Assembly (NCBI GenBank): GCA_002404095.1
Contig: DHJA01000044.1
Span: 6,596-20,643 of the forward strand
Length of the DNA: 14,048 nt
Direction of reading: 5' to 3'
Origin: Planctomycetaceae bacterium UBA4732
GTDB lineage: Bacteria > Planctomycetota > Planctomycetia > Gemmatales > Gemmataceae
Shown here: positions 6,353 through 13,995 of the stretch, piece after piece
Numbering within the stretch: the stretch's first letter is position 1
How the letters are laid out: every line of letters begins with the position of its first letter
Position numbers and translations under genes: made by a program
The notes under the pieces: model-generated
The model's database searches: none
What the model saw: only the letters and a program-made list of their open reading frames with translations
What the model was told of the DNA's origin: nothing

Positions 6353-9303
6353 GCGCGATCGGAATTGGTATCGCCCTCAGCCTTGGCGGAGCCTATTGGG
6401 CGAAATCCGCTTCCAAATCCGCGACGACCGACTCACAACCCTCCAATCCCACGCCGTTGGAACTGGGACGACCTAGTACGCTGCCGCTTCCAGGCAGCAT
6501 GGCCGCGCCTCAGTTTGAGGCGAAGCTCTTTGAGTTTTTGAATACGCGCCAATATGTAAAGTTGGGATGGCTAAAAGATAAGGATGTGCGCGACACGGGG
6601 CCGTATATTGGCGGCAAATACTATGGCACTCACCCGGCTGTTCGCGTCTATTACTCGCCGGGCGTAATGTCATGGCTCATGGGCGGTCGGGCCGGAAAGA
6701 TCGCCGACGGCGAGATGATTATCAAGGAGCAGTACGCTCCTCCCGCGATTCGCAGCCAGGGCAAGACGGAGGAAGAACTATGGGATTGCCTGGAATCCTG
6801 GGCGGTGATGGTCAAGGACTCGTCCGCCTCTCATGACGGTTGGTTTTGGAGTAATCCAGTCAAGAATCAGTGCGTGGTCGATAACCACCAATATCCATTT
6901 GATTATCCCTTATCGGGGTTTGGACTCTATTGCGTTCGTTGTCATGCGGCCACGCATTCGCCCGGCGCGGCGCCTGGCTCCGACGCTAATGAATTTACAT
7001 TCGCCTCGTTGAGAAATATCGCCGGCTTTCCGGGAACGCCCATTCAATTCCGCGTCGATGATTCATGGCGTCCGAGTGCGCTGAAGAAGGCAAGCGACGT
7101 TCATCACGATTCCCATCCGAGCTGCGCCCGCGCCAAAGCGCCGGATCGGCCGATTCACAACGCCGACGCGCGCTTCCTTGGTTTCTTCCAGTCCATTCAG
7201 CCCGTCGGACGTGCCGAGGTCGTCAACCTTCCGCCGGCCACGCATGACTGGGTCGTCGGCAGTCGTGAGAAGTCGCAGGAGTTTCTTACCTCGAATCAGT
7301 GCATGAGCTGCCACGCGGGATTGTTGGCGCCGTTTGGGCCTTCGATGTTCGTGCCGACCGGCGCCAACGTGGACTACGGGGCGCCCGGTTGGAACGTCTC
7401 GCCTTACAACGAATGGCGTTGGACGCCGATGGGCCTGGCGGGCCGCGATCCCGTCTTTTACGCGCAGCTTGAGAGTGAGATTCGCTTGTCGCGCGCGGAA
7501 GGCCAATCCGACCCGGCGACGGCCAACACCCTGTGCGAGACTCTCACCGATACCTGCCTGCGCTGCCATGCGGCAATGGGCAAAAGGCAGTTCGACATCG
7601 ACCATCCCGACGGGATGGTTAAGGAAAAGGGCGGGGAGACCCCGCCCCTACCGCGGCCCGTAGGGGCGGGGTCTCCCCGCCCTTTGCGGACAACCCCTAA
7701 GTTTTCACTCGACCACCTCCAGGCCATCGCCGGCCCGAACGAATCTTACGGCGCGCTAGGGCGCGACGGCGTGAGTTGCGAAGTGTGCCACCGGATGCAA
7801 CCGCGCGTCCAGCCGTCCGACGATCACCGCCCCTATTTACAATACTTCTTTGAAACGTCGATCACGGGCAACTTCCAGCTTGGCAAAAAAGGTGAAATCT
7901 ACGGCCCTTTCAAGGACGACGACATTGCGCCCTACGTTATGGAACATGCGACAGGTTTGAAGCCGAAGCATGACGATTTCCTAAAATCCTCCCAACTCTG
8001 CGGGACGTGCCATACGGTCTCGCTTCCGGCCGTCGATAGACCCTTGGATTCTCAACATTCCGACCCGCATTTGGACGAATTGCTCAAATGCGAAGTCGTG
8101 CCGTTGTTCCAAGGATTCCAGCATCACATCGAACAAGCGACTTATCTGGAATGGCTAAATAGCCAATACGAAAACGAGATTAACAAGCAGAACCCGTTGG
8201 CGAAGTCGTGCCAAGATTGCCATATGTCGCGCGGGCTGAAAGACGAGCAACACGGCATCGACGTGCCGCAGATCCACACACGGATCGCGGCCGTCCAGGA
8301 TACGACATACCCGGAAGCCGAGAACCTCGCTCCGGCCAACCAATTGGAACCGCGCATTCACTACCAAGGATTCAGGCGCCATAACTTTTCAGGATTGAAT
8401 GCTTTCCTATTGGAGATGTTCAACCAATTCGATGATGTTCTGGGAGTGCCCAAGACCGACTATATGACCGGCTCGAAACAGGATCTCGCCCATGCGGTCG
8501 AAAGCATCGCCCAGACGGCTCGCGGCGAAGTCGCGTCCGTGGAAGTGACGGCCGTACGACAAGGACCGGATCGGATCACGGCCCGCGTCGTCGTTCAGAA
8601 CAAGGCGGGGCATCGCTTCCCGAGTGGAGTCGGCTTCCGCCGCGCGTTCCTGGAGTTATCGGTCGTTGAGACGGCGCCGAACGTTGGTGGGCCGGAACGG
8701 ATCGTCTGGGCGTCGGGGCGTACCAACGAACTGGGCGTACTGATCGACGCGGTCGGCCGGCCGTTGCCGACGGAGTTCTTCGACCGCGACCCACAATCCG
8801 GTCAACAGCGCTATCAGAAGCACCATGAAATCATCACGTCGCCGGATCAGGTTCAGGTGTACGAAACGCTGCTGCGGAACGCCAAGGGCGAGTTTACGAC
8901 CAGCTTTGTCCGTGGTTGCGAGACGGTAAAGGACGACCGGCTTTTGCCGAAAGGTTGGAAGAGGGAAGGCCCTGGGCCGGCGTTGGCCGGCTGTTTCCTT
9001 GAGGCGACGTATCCCGACCCGGAAACCGCCAAGGCGCCTCGCTACGCCGACGGCAGCGGCTCCGACGAGGTGACTTACCGGATCGAGCTGCCGGGCGGCG
9101 TGGACCTCGGCCGAGTTCAGGTGCGGGGGACGCTCTATTACCAGGCCATGCCGCCGAGCTTTTTACGCAACCTTTTTGAGACGACGCCCGACGGCCCGGC
9201 GACGCACCGGCTGCATTATTTGTGCAGCCATGTTGATCTCAAGGGCACGGTGATCGAGAATTGGAAATTGCGAGTGGCGGCCGCCGAGTGCGGCGTCAAG
9301 TAA
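6313..9303 (+). CDS. Membrane-anchored cytochrome P460 / hexahaem c-type cytochrome
   Basis: A 996-residue protein. It has a signal anchor (about 13-31) and then a cytochrome P460-like domain (about 66-212): HPAVRVYYSPGVMSWL, GEMIIKEQY (Lys138) and SWAVMVKDSSASHDGWFW, ending at the first haem site. Six CxxCH motifs bind c-type haems: CVRCH 207, CMSCH 330, CLRCH 415, CEVCH 489, CGTCH 563, CQDCH 633. A haem-free beta-rich C-terminal part (about 690-990) includes VVQNKAGHRFPSG. P460 domains in other bacteria oxidise hydroxylamine or detoxify N-oxides using a lysine-crosslinked haem; whether Lys138 plays that role is not established. The protein probably acts in periplasmic electron transfer. The start at 6313 has AAGGAG 6 nt upstream and directly precedes the anchor. 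Residues about 438-458 are encoded by an inserted palindrome. Confidence 0.9.
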   Translation: MDGASWRSRRWQVSAIGIGIALSLGGAYWAKSASKSATTDSQPSNPTPLELGRPSTLPLPGSMAAPQFEAKLFEFLNTRQYVKLGWLKDKDVRDTGPYIGGKYYGTHPAVRVYYSPGVMSWLMGGRAGKIADGEMIIKEQYAPPAIRSQGKTEEELWDCLESWAVMVKDSSASHDGWFWSNPVKNQCVVDNHQYPFDYPLSGFGLYCVRCHAATHSPGAAPGSDANEFTFASLRNIAGFPGTPIQFRVDDSWRPSALKKASDVHHDSHPSCARAKAPDRPIHNADARFLGFFQSIQPVGRAEVVNLPPATHDWVVGSREKSQEFLTSNQCMSCHAGLLAPFGPSMFVPTGANVDYGAPGWNVSPYNEWRWTPMGLAGRDPVFYAQLESEIRLSRAEGQSDPATANTLCETLTDTCLRCHAAMGKRQFDIDHPDGMVKEKGGETPPLPRPVGAGSPRPLRTTPKFSLDHLQAIAGPNESYGALGRDGVSCEVCHRMQPRVQPSDDHRPYLQYFFETSITGNFQLGKKGEIYGPFKDDDIAPYVMEHATGLKPKHDDFLKSSQLCGTCHTVSLPAVDRPLDSQHSDPHLDELLKCEVVPLFQGFQHHIEQATYLEWLNSQYENEINKQNPLAKSCQDCHMSRGLKDEQHGIDVPQIHTRIAAVQDTTYPEAENLAPANQLEPRIHYQGFRRHNFSGLNAFLLEMFNQFDDVLGVPKTDYMTGSKQDLAHAVESIAQTARGEVASVEVTAVRQGPDRITARVVVQNKAGHRFPSGVGFRRAFLELSVVETAPNVGGPERIVWASGRTNELGVLIDAVGRPLPTEFFDRDPQSGQQRYQKHHEIITSPDQVQVYETLLRNAKGEFTTSFVRGCETVKDDRLLPKGWKREGPGPALAGCFLEATYPDPETAKAPRYADGSGSDEVTYRIELPGGVDLGRVQVRGTLYYQAMPPSFLRNLFETTPDGPATHRLHYLCSHVDLKGTVIENWKLRVAAAECGVK
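7626..7685. repeat. Palindromic element inserted in frame in the cytochrome gene
   Basis: Arms 7626-7650 and 7661-7685 are exact 25-nt reverse complements around a 10-nt centre (CCGCGGCCCG). It encodes about residues 438-458 of the cytochrome, a Gly/Pro/Arg-rich stretch including GGETPPLPRPVGAGSPRP, between haem motifs 3 and 4. The low-complexity composition differs from the surrounding protein and the frame is intact on both sides. It is unrelated in sequence to the palindrome at 2680-2739 apart from being GC-rich and perfect. Confidence 0.85.
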
Positions 9304-9324
9304 TTTTGCGGCGGTTTACTAAAC

Positions 9325-9343
9325 GGAGCTTTGGAAAAGCTCC
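9325..9343. terminator. Hairpin after the cytochrome gene, possible terminator
   Basis: GGAGCTTT (9325-9332) pairs perfectly with AAAGCTCC (9336-9343) around GGA, 21 nt after the cytochrome stop and between convergent genes. No T-tract follows, so factor-independent termination is uncertain. The rest of 9304-9457 shows nothing I recognise. Confidence 0.4.
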
Positions 9344-9457
9344 AGGCGGCGTTTGGCTCGCGTCGAAAATTCCAACGCTGGAGTTTTGCAAGCCGTGGTT
9401 TTGGTCGCCCTGACGATGATCTGGTGCTCCTGACAGGCGAACGGCGCCAGTCGCGCT

Positions 9458-11161
9458 TCAGAACCCCGCCGCTTTGCCGTCGATGCGTCGGTCCTCGGCG
9501 CCAACATACTCGCCCGTCTTCGGATTCACCCAGATCGTATGCGCGTCGCCCTGGTGCGCACCCACGATGACGTGCCCCATCGCCCTCAGACGCTTTATCG
9601 TATCGGTATAGTCCGCGATGCCCTCAAAGCGCGCCTCGTCAGGGAACCAGGCGTGGTGCAGACGCGGCGCGTCCACCGCGGCGCGGACGTCCATGTCAAA
9701 ATCAATCACGTTCACCACGACGCATAGCACCGTGTTGATGATCGTCCGATCGCCGGGACTGCCTGTTACCAGCACCACTTTGCCGTCGTGGGCCACGATC
9801 GTCGGACACTGCGAGCTGAGCATACGCTTGCCCGGCGCGATCTGGTTTGCCGTGGTGCCGATTTGGCCTTTTGTGGTCGTCTCGCCCGGAAACCAGTTGA
9901 AATCGCCCATCTCGTTGTTGAGCAGGAAGCCGGCCCCTTTTACCATAATACGGCTCCCGTATATCCGCTCCAGCGTGTAAGTGTTGCTCACCGCCATGCC
10001 GTCGCCGTCGATGACCGAGAAATGCGTGGTGTTGCCGCCCCCCGCCTTCAGCGGAATGTCTTTCGCCAGCTCCGCGCTCGGCGTCGCCTTGTTCTTGTCG
10101 ATGCCGTCGGCCAGCTTCTTGGCGTATTCCTTGCTCGTCAGAAAATCCGGGATCTTCACGAAATCCTGATCGCCGAGATAGCGGGCGCGGTCGCAAAAGG
10201 CGCGTTTCATCGTCTCGATCATCAGGTGCAGCGTCTCCGGCGACCAGCGGCCCTGTTTTCGCAAGTCGAAGTTTTCCAGGATATTTAACATCTCCATAAG
10301 GCAGATACCGCCGGAACTCGGCGGCGGCGGGCCGTAAACGTCGTAACCGCGATAAACGCCGTGGATCGGCGCCCGCGCCTTCGCCTGGTAACTTGCAAGG
10401 TCTTCTTTGGTGATAATTCCGCCGTCGGCCTTCATCTCGGCGGCGAACAGGTCGGCCGTTTCGCCCTTATAGAAGCCATCGGCCCCTTCGTCGGCGATAC
10501 GCTTCAACGTGCCGGCGAGGTCTGTTTGCACCAGACGGTCGCCGGCCCGCCATGTTCCGTCGCCGTGGTCCTTGCCCAGCACGCGCCGCAGTTCGGGGTT
10601 GTCCGCCGCCGATTCGACGACCGCGTTCAGCGACGACGCCAGAGATGCGTCGATGGCGAAGCCCTCTTTCGCCAGCGTCATGGCCGGCTTTACCACATCC
10701 TTCCATGGCAGCTTGCCGAAGCGGGCGTGGGCCAACACCAGGCCGGCGACCGTGCCCGGCACACCGACCGCCTTGGGGCTGTACCAATGGTCTTTCTTCG
10801 TGAACATCGTTTTGGTTGCGGCGTGCGGCGCGACTTCGCGATAGTCGAACACGACGGGTTCGGCTTTGCCGCCGGGATAGACGAGCATGAAGCCGCCGCC
10901 GCCGAGGTTGCCGGCCCCAGGCCATGTCACCGCCATCGCCAGCGCGGTCGCCACGGCGGCGTCCACGGCGTTGCCGCCTTGTTTGAGGATGTCGCGGCCG
11001 ACTTCCGCTCCGGGCGGCGATACGGCCACGACCATGCCGTGTCGCTCCTTGGCAAGCTCAACGTCCGCCGCGGGCGCTTCGAGCAACGGCAGACAGGAGA
11101 AGGCCGCGCCCAGAAGGCAGGCGCCTGTGCAAACAAGTCTATGACGATATAAATAGTACAT
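9458..11161 (-). CDS. ggt: Gamma-glutamyltransferase
   Basis: A 567-residue precursor of the Ntn-hydrolase gamma-glutamyltransferase family, which cleaves or transfers the gamma-glutamyl group of glutathione and related compounds in the periplasm. It has a signal peptide (about 9-32, likely cut after APA). The large-subunit motif GGNAVDAAVATALAMAVTWPG is followed by GGGGFMLVYPGG. The self-processing site is GNTTHFSVID, with Thr378 the predicted new N-terminal nucleophile. This gives a small subunit of 190 residues, the same as in E. coli. LLNNEMGDF and the oxyanion loop GSPGDRTIINTVL are intact. The start at 11161 has GAGGAG just upstream and precedes the signal peptide; the in-frame ATG at 11224 lies 21 codons earlier. 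It is divergent from the membrane protein at 11254, so 11162-11253 should hold both promoters. Complete and apparently functional. Confidence 0.95.
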   Translation of the reverse strand: MYYLYRHRLVCTGACLLGAAFSCLPLLEAPAADVELAKERHGMVVAVSPPGAEVGRDILKQGGNAVDAAVATALAMAVTWPGAGNLGGGGFMLVYPGGKAEPVVFDYREVAPHAATKTMFTKKDHWYSPKAVGVPGTVAGLVLAHARFGKLPWKDVVKPAMTLAKEGFAIDASLASSLNAVVESAADNPELRRVLGKDHGDGTWRAGDRLVQTDLAGTLKRIADEGADGFYKGETADLFAAEMKADGGIITKEDLASYQAKARAPIHGVYRGYDVYGPPPPSSGGICLMEMLNILENFDLRKQGRWSPETLHLMIETMKRAFCDRARYLGDQDFVKIPDFLTSKEYAKKLADGIDKNKATPSAELAKDIPLKAGGGNTTHFSVIDGDGMAVSNTYTLERIYGSRIMVKGAGFLLNNEMGDFNWFPGETTTKGQIGTTANQIAPGKRMLSSQCPTIVAHDGKVVLVTGSPGDRTIINTVLCVVVNVIDFDMDVRAAVDAPRLHHAWFPDEARFEGIADYTDTIKRLRAMGHVIVGAHQGDAHTIWVNPKTGEYVGAEDRRIDGKAAGF

Positions 11162-11253
11162 AAAACGCTCCTCGGGGCGGGTATGCGGTAAGACGACGGC
11201 GGACATCGTATCATAAGACAACAAGAGTTGCGAAGTCAGAGAAGGAGAAATGT

Positions 11254-11856
11254 ATGATCCGTTTGTTCGTCGGCGCGCTGCTATCGGCCGTAGTGCTGTT
11301 CATCTGGGGATACGTCTTCTGGTCGGCCTCTGGGGTCATGTACCAGTTCATGCACCGGCTGCCCGACGAAGACAAAGCTGTCCAGCCGTTCCAGGACTAT
11401 GGTTTGGAATCAGGCACGTACCTGATCCCTTTTCCCGAGCCCACGGCGATGAACGGAACGGACAAGGAGAAGGAGAGCGTCTATTTGGCCCGGCGCATCA
11501 AAGGTCCATTGGTGGAGATCATTTATCGCAAGGATGGGGCGCCAAGCCCCGGCAATCCGCAGGTCTTGGCCGTCGGCTTCTGTCATTACTTCGCGGCGTC
11601 GCTGTTGGCCGCCGTTCTGCTGATACTGGCCCAACCTGGCCTGCCGCGCTATCCGACGCGCGTACTGTTTGTGTTTCTAGCGGGGGTCTTTGCCACGGTG
11701 GCGATCACTTTTGCCAAGCCGATCTGGTTCTTTCATCCTTGGCCGACGGTGCTGTACGAAGCAGTCTTCCAAACGATCGGCTGGCTGCTGGCCGGCATAG
11801 TCTTGGGCCTGGTGATCCGGCCGGCGAAGACGGCGCCTACCCAGGTGAAGGGGTAG
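11254..11856 (+). CDS. Uncharacterised integral membrane protein
   Basis: A 200-residue protein not assigned to a named family. An N-terminal hydrophobic segment (about 2-24, FVGALLSAVVLFIWGYVFW) is followed by a soluble loop of about 75 residues containing ESGTYLIPFPEP and RRIKGPLVEIIYRKDGAP. Three further membrane segments follow (about 105-125, 132-152 and 167-187). The topology suggests one extracytoplasmic domain between helices 1 and 2. The start at 11254 has AAGGAG 6 nt upstream; the overlapping ATG at 11250 is in another frame and only 2 nt from that site. It is divergent from ggt and ends 19 nt from the convergent toxin gene. The frame is clean and codon use looks like its neighbours, so it is a real gene of unknown function. 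Confidence 0.8.
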   Translation: MIRLFVGALLSAVVLFIWGYVFWSASGVMYQFMHRLPDEDKAVQPFQDYGLESGTYLIPFPEPTAMNGTDKEKESVYLARRIKGPLVEIIYRKDGAPSPGNPQVLAVGFCHYFAASLLAAVLLILAQPGLPRYPTRVLFVFLAGVFATVAITFAKPIWFFHPWPTVLYEAVFQTIGWLLAGIVLGLVIRPAKTAPTQVKG

Positions 11857-11875
11857 GATCGTCGGTCCGAGACGG

Positions 11876-12145
11876 CTACAACTGCTCCAAAAGCTTGTCG
11901 CAATCTGCGTGTGAGCCGATCCAAAACCAGATCATGGTATCGCCGTCCATGGCGCCCACGGCCCGGTAGCCGATGCCTACGCGGGCCGAATAGGTCGGCG
12001 GGTCCGAATGCACTTTCTTGAAGTGCAGGCCCGGGTGCGACGAGTTCTGGCGGAATAATTCGTAAGCGTCCCGTGCTTGCGCGCGCACGTAAGCCGGGAG
12101 TGCGGTCAGCAGGTTGCGAAATCGCCGCGTTGTGCGCGAGTTCAT
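11876..12145 (-). CDS. ParE/RelE-type toxin
   Basis: An 89-residue basic protein, MNSRTTRRFRNLLTALP then AYELFRQNSSHPGLHFKKV, with SARVGIGYRAVGAMDGDTM and a closing IWFWIGSHADCDKLLEQL. Small size, the GLHFKKV and YRAVG strands and the WFWIGSHxxxDKLL ending fit the RelE/ParE fold of type II toxins; members act either as mRNA endonucleases or gyrase poisons, and which applies cannot be told. Its ATG overlaps the antitoxin stop as ATGA, the usual translational coupling with the antitoxin first. Complete with no damage visible. It ends 19 nt from the convergent membrane-protein gene. Confidence 0.85.
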   Translation of the reverse strand: MNSRTTRRFRNLLTALPAYVRAQARDAYELFRQNSSHPGLHFKKVHSDPPTYSARVGIGYRAVGAMDGDTMIWFWIGSHADCDKLLEQL

Positions 12146-12360
12146 AACTGCTCCGGATCTAGCGCTTCCGACTGCCCGGAGCGATGTTCGGCGAGCGCCT
12201 CGCGCGCCAGAGCGGCGAGCTTGTTCGACGAGCGGGCGATGGCGCGGTCGAAATCGTCTTCGCCAGCCAGTTCCGTGAGCAACCGGGAGGCCAGAACCAT
12301 CTGTTCGGGCTCGGGGAGCTTGGCAGCCTCCGCGAACGCCTGTTGAAGTAATTCGGTCAT
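12142..12360 (-). CDS. Antitoxin of the intact ParE/RelE-type module
   Basis: A 72-residue, largely helical acidic protein (MTELLQQAFAEAAKLPEPEQ then MVLASRLLTELAGEDDFD), with a C-terminal part ALAREALAEHRSGQSEALDP like antitoxins that partner RelE/ParE toxins. GAGGAG lies 8 nt upstream of the ATG. Its stop overlaps the toxin start by 4 nt (ATGA). No clear DNA-binding fold is visible by eye, so autoregulation by this protein is not assumed. The ribosome site sits at the 3' end of a truncated toxin remnant from a second, decayed module. Confidence 0.85.
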   Translation of the reverse strand: MTELLQQAFAEAAKLPEPEQMVLASRLLTELAGEDDFDRAIARSSNKLAALAREALAEHRSGQSEALDPEQL

Positions 12361-12372
12361 GGCGGCATCTCC

Positions 12373-12423
12373 TCACTCGGTATAGTATCGCGCGGGGTCA
12401 GGGTGGAACTCGACGGGCTTCAT
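12373..12423 (-). pseudogene. Truncated remnant of a RelE/ParE-type toxin (16 codons)
   Basis: Reads MKPVEFHPDPARYYTE and then TGA. This resembles the N-terminus of RelE/ParE toxins, which commonly begin MKPVEFHPxA and would continue for about 80 more residues. Its ATG overlaps the stop of the broken antitoxin upstream as ATGA, the normal module arrangement. The remaining sequence is absent: the next bases are the ribosome site and start of the intact antitoxin, suggesting a deletion joined two modules. Confidence 0.65.
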
Positions 12424-12650
12424 CCCCTCGTCCCCAGCAGGTTTTTCAGGATCTCCTCCGCCGGGACGCCGACGACCTTTCCGGTTCGGACCTCCGCCAT
12501 GCGCTGCTCGGCCAAGGCCAGCCACTCGGCCCGCGTCCCTTCCTCATCCTCCTCGTCGAGCGAGCGTAGCAGGAACTGGACTAGCTCGGCCCGCTCGTGG
12601 GCGGGTAGGCCGGAGATAGCGTACTTGAGTTATTGCGAGGTCAAACCCAT
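12420..12650 (-). pseudogene. Addiction-module antitoxin with a nonsense codon
   Basis: Translates as MGLTSQ, stop, LKYAISGLPAHERAELVQFL, then LRSLDEEDEEGTRAEWLALA and EQRMAEVRTGKVVGVP, ending EEILKNLLGTRG: the pattern of the addiction-module component antitoxin family, of usual length (76 codons). The TAA at 12630-12632 is codon 7, where relatives commonly have Gln or a similar residue; CAA to TAA is one substitution. Frame and sequence are otherwise intact, so inactivation looks recent. GGAG lies 8 nt upstream of the ATG. No good internal start follows the stop before the middle of the protein. Its stop overlaps the toxin remnant's start. Confidence 0.75.
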
Positions 12651-12682
12651 GTTAAAACTCCACAACGGGGTCACTACCCGTT

Positions 12683-12814
12683 TTATCGTTTCGGAAAGTA
12701 ATAGTGGTTGATCGAGCGGGTTATTATCCAATCGACTATCAAACACGCTATCACTGCCGACAAGACCAACGCCGAAAGGATCAACGCCGCCACAAGCTTC
12801 CGCCGCCGGGACAT
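12683..12814 (-). CDS. Small membrane protein, 43 residues
   Basis: A short reading frame, MSRRRKLVAALILSALVLSA, then VIACLIVDWIITRSINHYYF and a basic end PKR. It has a positively charged N-terminus, one membrane helix (about 7-30) and a polar C-terminus with aromatic residues. GGAGA (12822-12826) lies 7 nt before the ATG. It ends 32 nt before the broken antitoxin and may share its transcript. No family recognised; support comes from the ribosome site, membrane-protein pattern and position. Confidence 0.55.
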   Translation of the reverse strand: MSRRRKLVAALILSALVLSAVIACLIVDWIITRSINHYYFPKR

Positions 12815-13077
12815 TTACCCGTCTCCGTTTCCGCCGCCGAACTATGATTAGACAGCGAGGCAGGGGCCGACTCAGCAAAGGCTCGCCGCCTATCGTGGGA
12901 ACGAGAGTTCTCGCCCTTTCCCGTAAATTACCCAATCCAAAGAAACGCCGCCCCCATGCGACGCCTCTTCGAGTTCGCGACGGGCAAACCAACCTGAGGA
13001 GATTATACTGCCCGCAAGCACGTCGCACAAACCGCGTAGCCAATTCGCCTTTACGGAAGTGCTGACGGGGCGAAGTC
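12815..13077. other. Intergenic region between metF and the small membrane protein
   Basis: About 260 nt with no convincing gene. A 63-codon frame on the minus strand (12890-13081) overlaps the metF end, lacks a ribosome site and has no family pattern. A 7-bp stem (13066-13072 with 13082-13088) spans the metF stop codon and could be part of its 3' end. The promoter for the minus-strand run downstream of metF would be expected here, but I cannot point to it. Confidence 0.4.
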
Positions 13078-13995
13078 TCAACGCCCCGAACCGACGCGCA
13101 ACGCCGCGGAGTCTTTGACGCCGAGATTCTCATAAATCTGCCGCGTCGCGTCCGAACGGTTGAGCGTATAGAAGTGAATGCCGCGAACTTGGTGGTCGAG
13201 CAAATCGCGGCACTGCTCCGTCGCCCAGTGGACGCCGACTTTTGCCACCGCCTCATCGTCGGCGCAGCGGCCGATCGCGCGCAGCAGAGCGGCCGGGAAC
13301 CGCGCCCCCAGCGCCAGGTCGGCCATGCGCACCATGCCCGACCGTGAGGCCACCGGCATGATCCCGGCGATGATCGGAACCTTGATTCCCGCCAGGTCGC
13401 AGCGTTCGCGGAAGTCGTAAAAGTCGCGGTTGTCGAAGAACAACTGCGTACAAATGTAGTCGGCGCCGGCGTCCACTTTCTGTTTGAGATAGTCCATCTC
13501 TTTAAGGCGGTTCGGCGTGGCGGGGTGGCCTTCGGGGAAGCCGGCTACGCCGAGACCGAAGCCGCGCGAATCTCCCGGCAGCGTCCGTGATTTGATGAAA
13601 CGGACCAGTCCGTCGGCGTACGCGAAGGCGTCTTTGGCGCGGTCGTAATCGGCTTGGCCGCGCGGCGGGTCGCCGCCCAGGGCGAGGATATTGACGATCC
13701 CTGATGCCGCATAACGGTCAAGGATGGCCGACAGCTCGTCGTGGGTGTGGCAAATGCAAGTCAGATGGGACACGGCCGTCAGGTTTGTCTCACGGTGGAT
13801 GCGGACGATGAGGTCGTGCGTCCGTTCGCGCGTCGTACCGCCGGCGCCGTAGGTCACGGAAACGAAAGACGGTTGCAGCGCTTGCAGACGGGCGATGTTG
13901 GCGAACAAATCCTCCCATGCCGCATCCGTTTTGGGCGGAAAGAACTCGAAGCTGAACGTGGTCCGGTGTTCGGCGAAGATGTCCTGAATGTGCAT
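13078..13995 (-). CDS. metF: 5,10-methylenetetrahydrofolate reductase
   Basis: A 305-residue FAD-dependent enzyme that reduces 5,10-methylene- to 5-methyl-tetrahydrofolate, feeding methionine synthesis. Diagnostic motifs: TTFSFEFFPPKTDAAWEDL near the N-terminus with the catalytic-type Glu, FVSVTYGAGG with TRERT, SHLTCICHT, ILALGGDPP (FAD site), and GADYICTQLFFDN with the folate-binding Gln. PIIAGIMPV follows, and IHFYTLNRSDATRQIYENLG marks the C-terminus. Length is normal for bacterial MetF. One motif differs from the common form: E. coli has ALRGD where this has ALGGD. The start at 13995 follows a GGAGG site (14009-14013), rather far at 13 nt. No S-box or B12 riboswitch is visible, though only 53 nt upstream are in the window. 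Confidence 0.96.
   Translation of the reverse strand: MHIQDIFAEHRTTFSFEFFPPKTDAAWEDLFANIARLQALQPSFVSVTYGAGGTTRERTHDLIVRIHRETNLTAVSHLTCICHTHDELSAILDRYAASGIVNILALGGDPPRGQADYDRAKDAFAYADGLVRFIKSRTLPGDSRGFGLGVAGFPEGHPATPNRLKEMDYLKQKVDAGADYICTQLFFDNRDFYDFRERCDLAGIKVPIIAGIMPVASRSGMVRMADLALGARFPAALLRAIGRCADDEAVAKVGVHWATEQCRDLLDHQVRGIHFYTLNRSDATRQIYENLGVKDSAALRVGSGR

Noticed and set aside
9319..9507. A 62-codon minus-strand frame after the cytochrome gene.
   Set aside because: It overlaps the 3' end of ggt in another frame and has no ribosome site. It may hold part of a dispersed repeat, but I could not support this.
11205..11240. A sigma70-like promoter for ggt (TATGAT at 11210-11215 on the minus strand).
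   Set aside because: The -10 match is good, but no -35-like hexamer occurs at suitable spacing.
11250..11969. A 239-codon plus-strand frame starting at ATG 11250.
   Set aside because: It is only 2 nt from the ribosome site, and the overlapping frame from 11254 gives a coherent membrane protein.
12403..12711. A 102-codon plus-strand frame with a serine-rich stretch.
   Set aside because: It is the antisense of the antitoxin pseudogene; the Ser run is the complement of its Asp/Glu codons.
12630..13256. A 208-codon minus-strand frame overlapping metF.
   Set aside because: It runs antiparallel to nothing recognisable, overlaps metF in another frame, has no domain pattern and ends at the nonsense codon of the antitoxin pseudogene.
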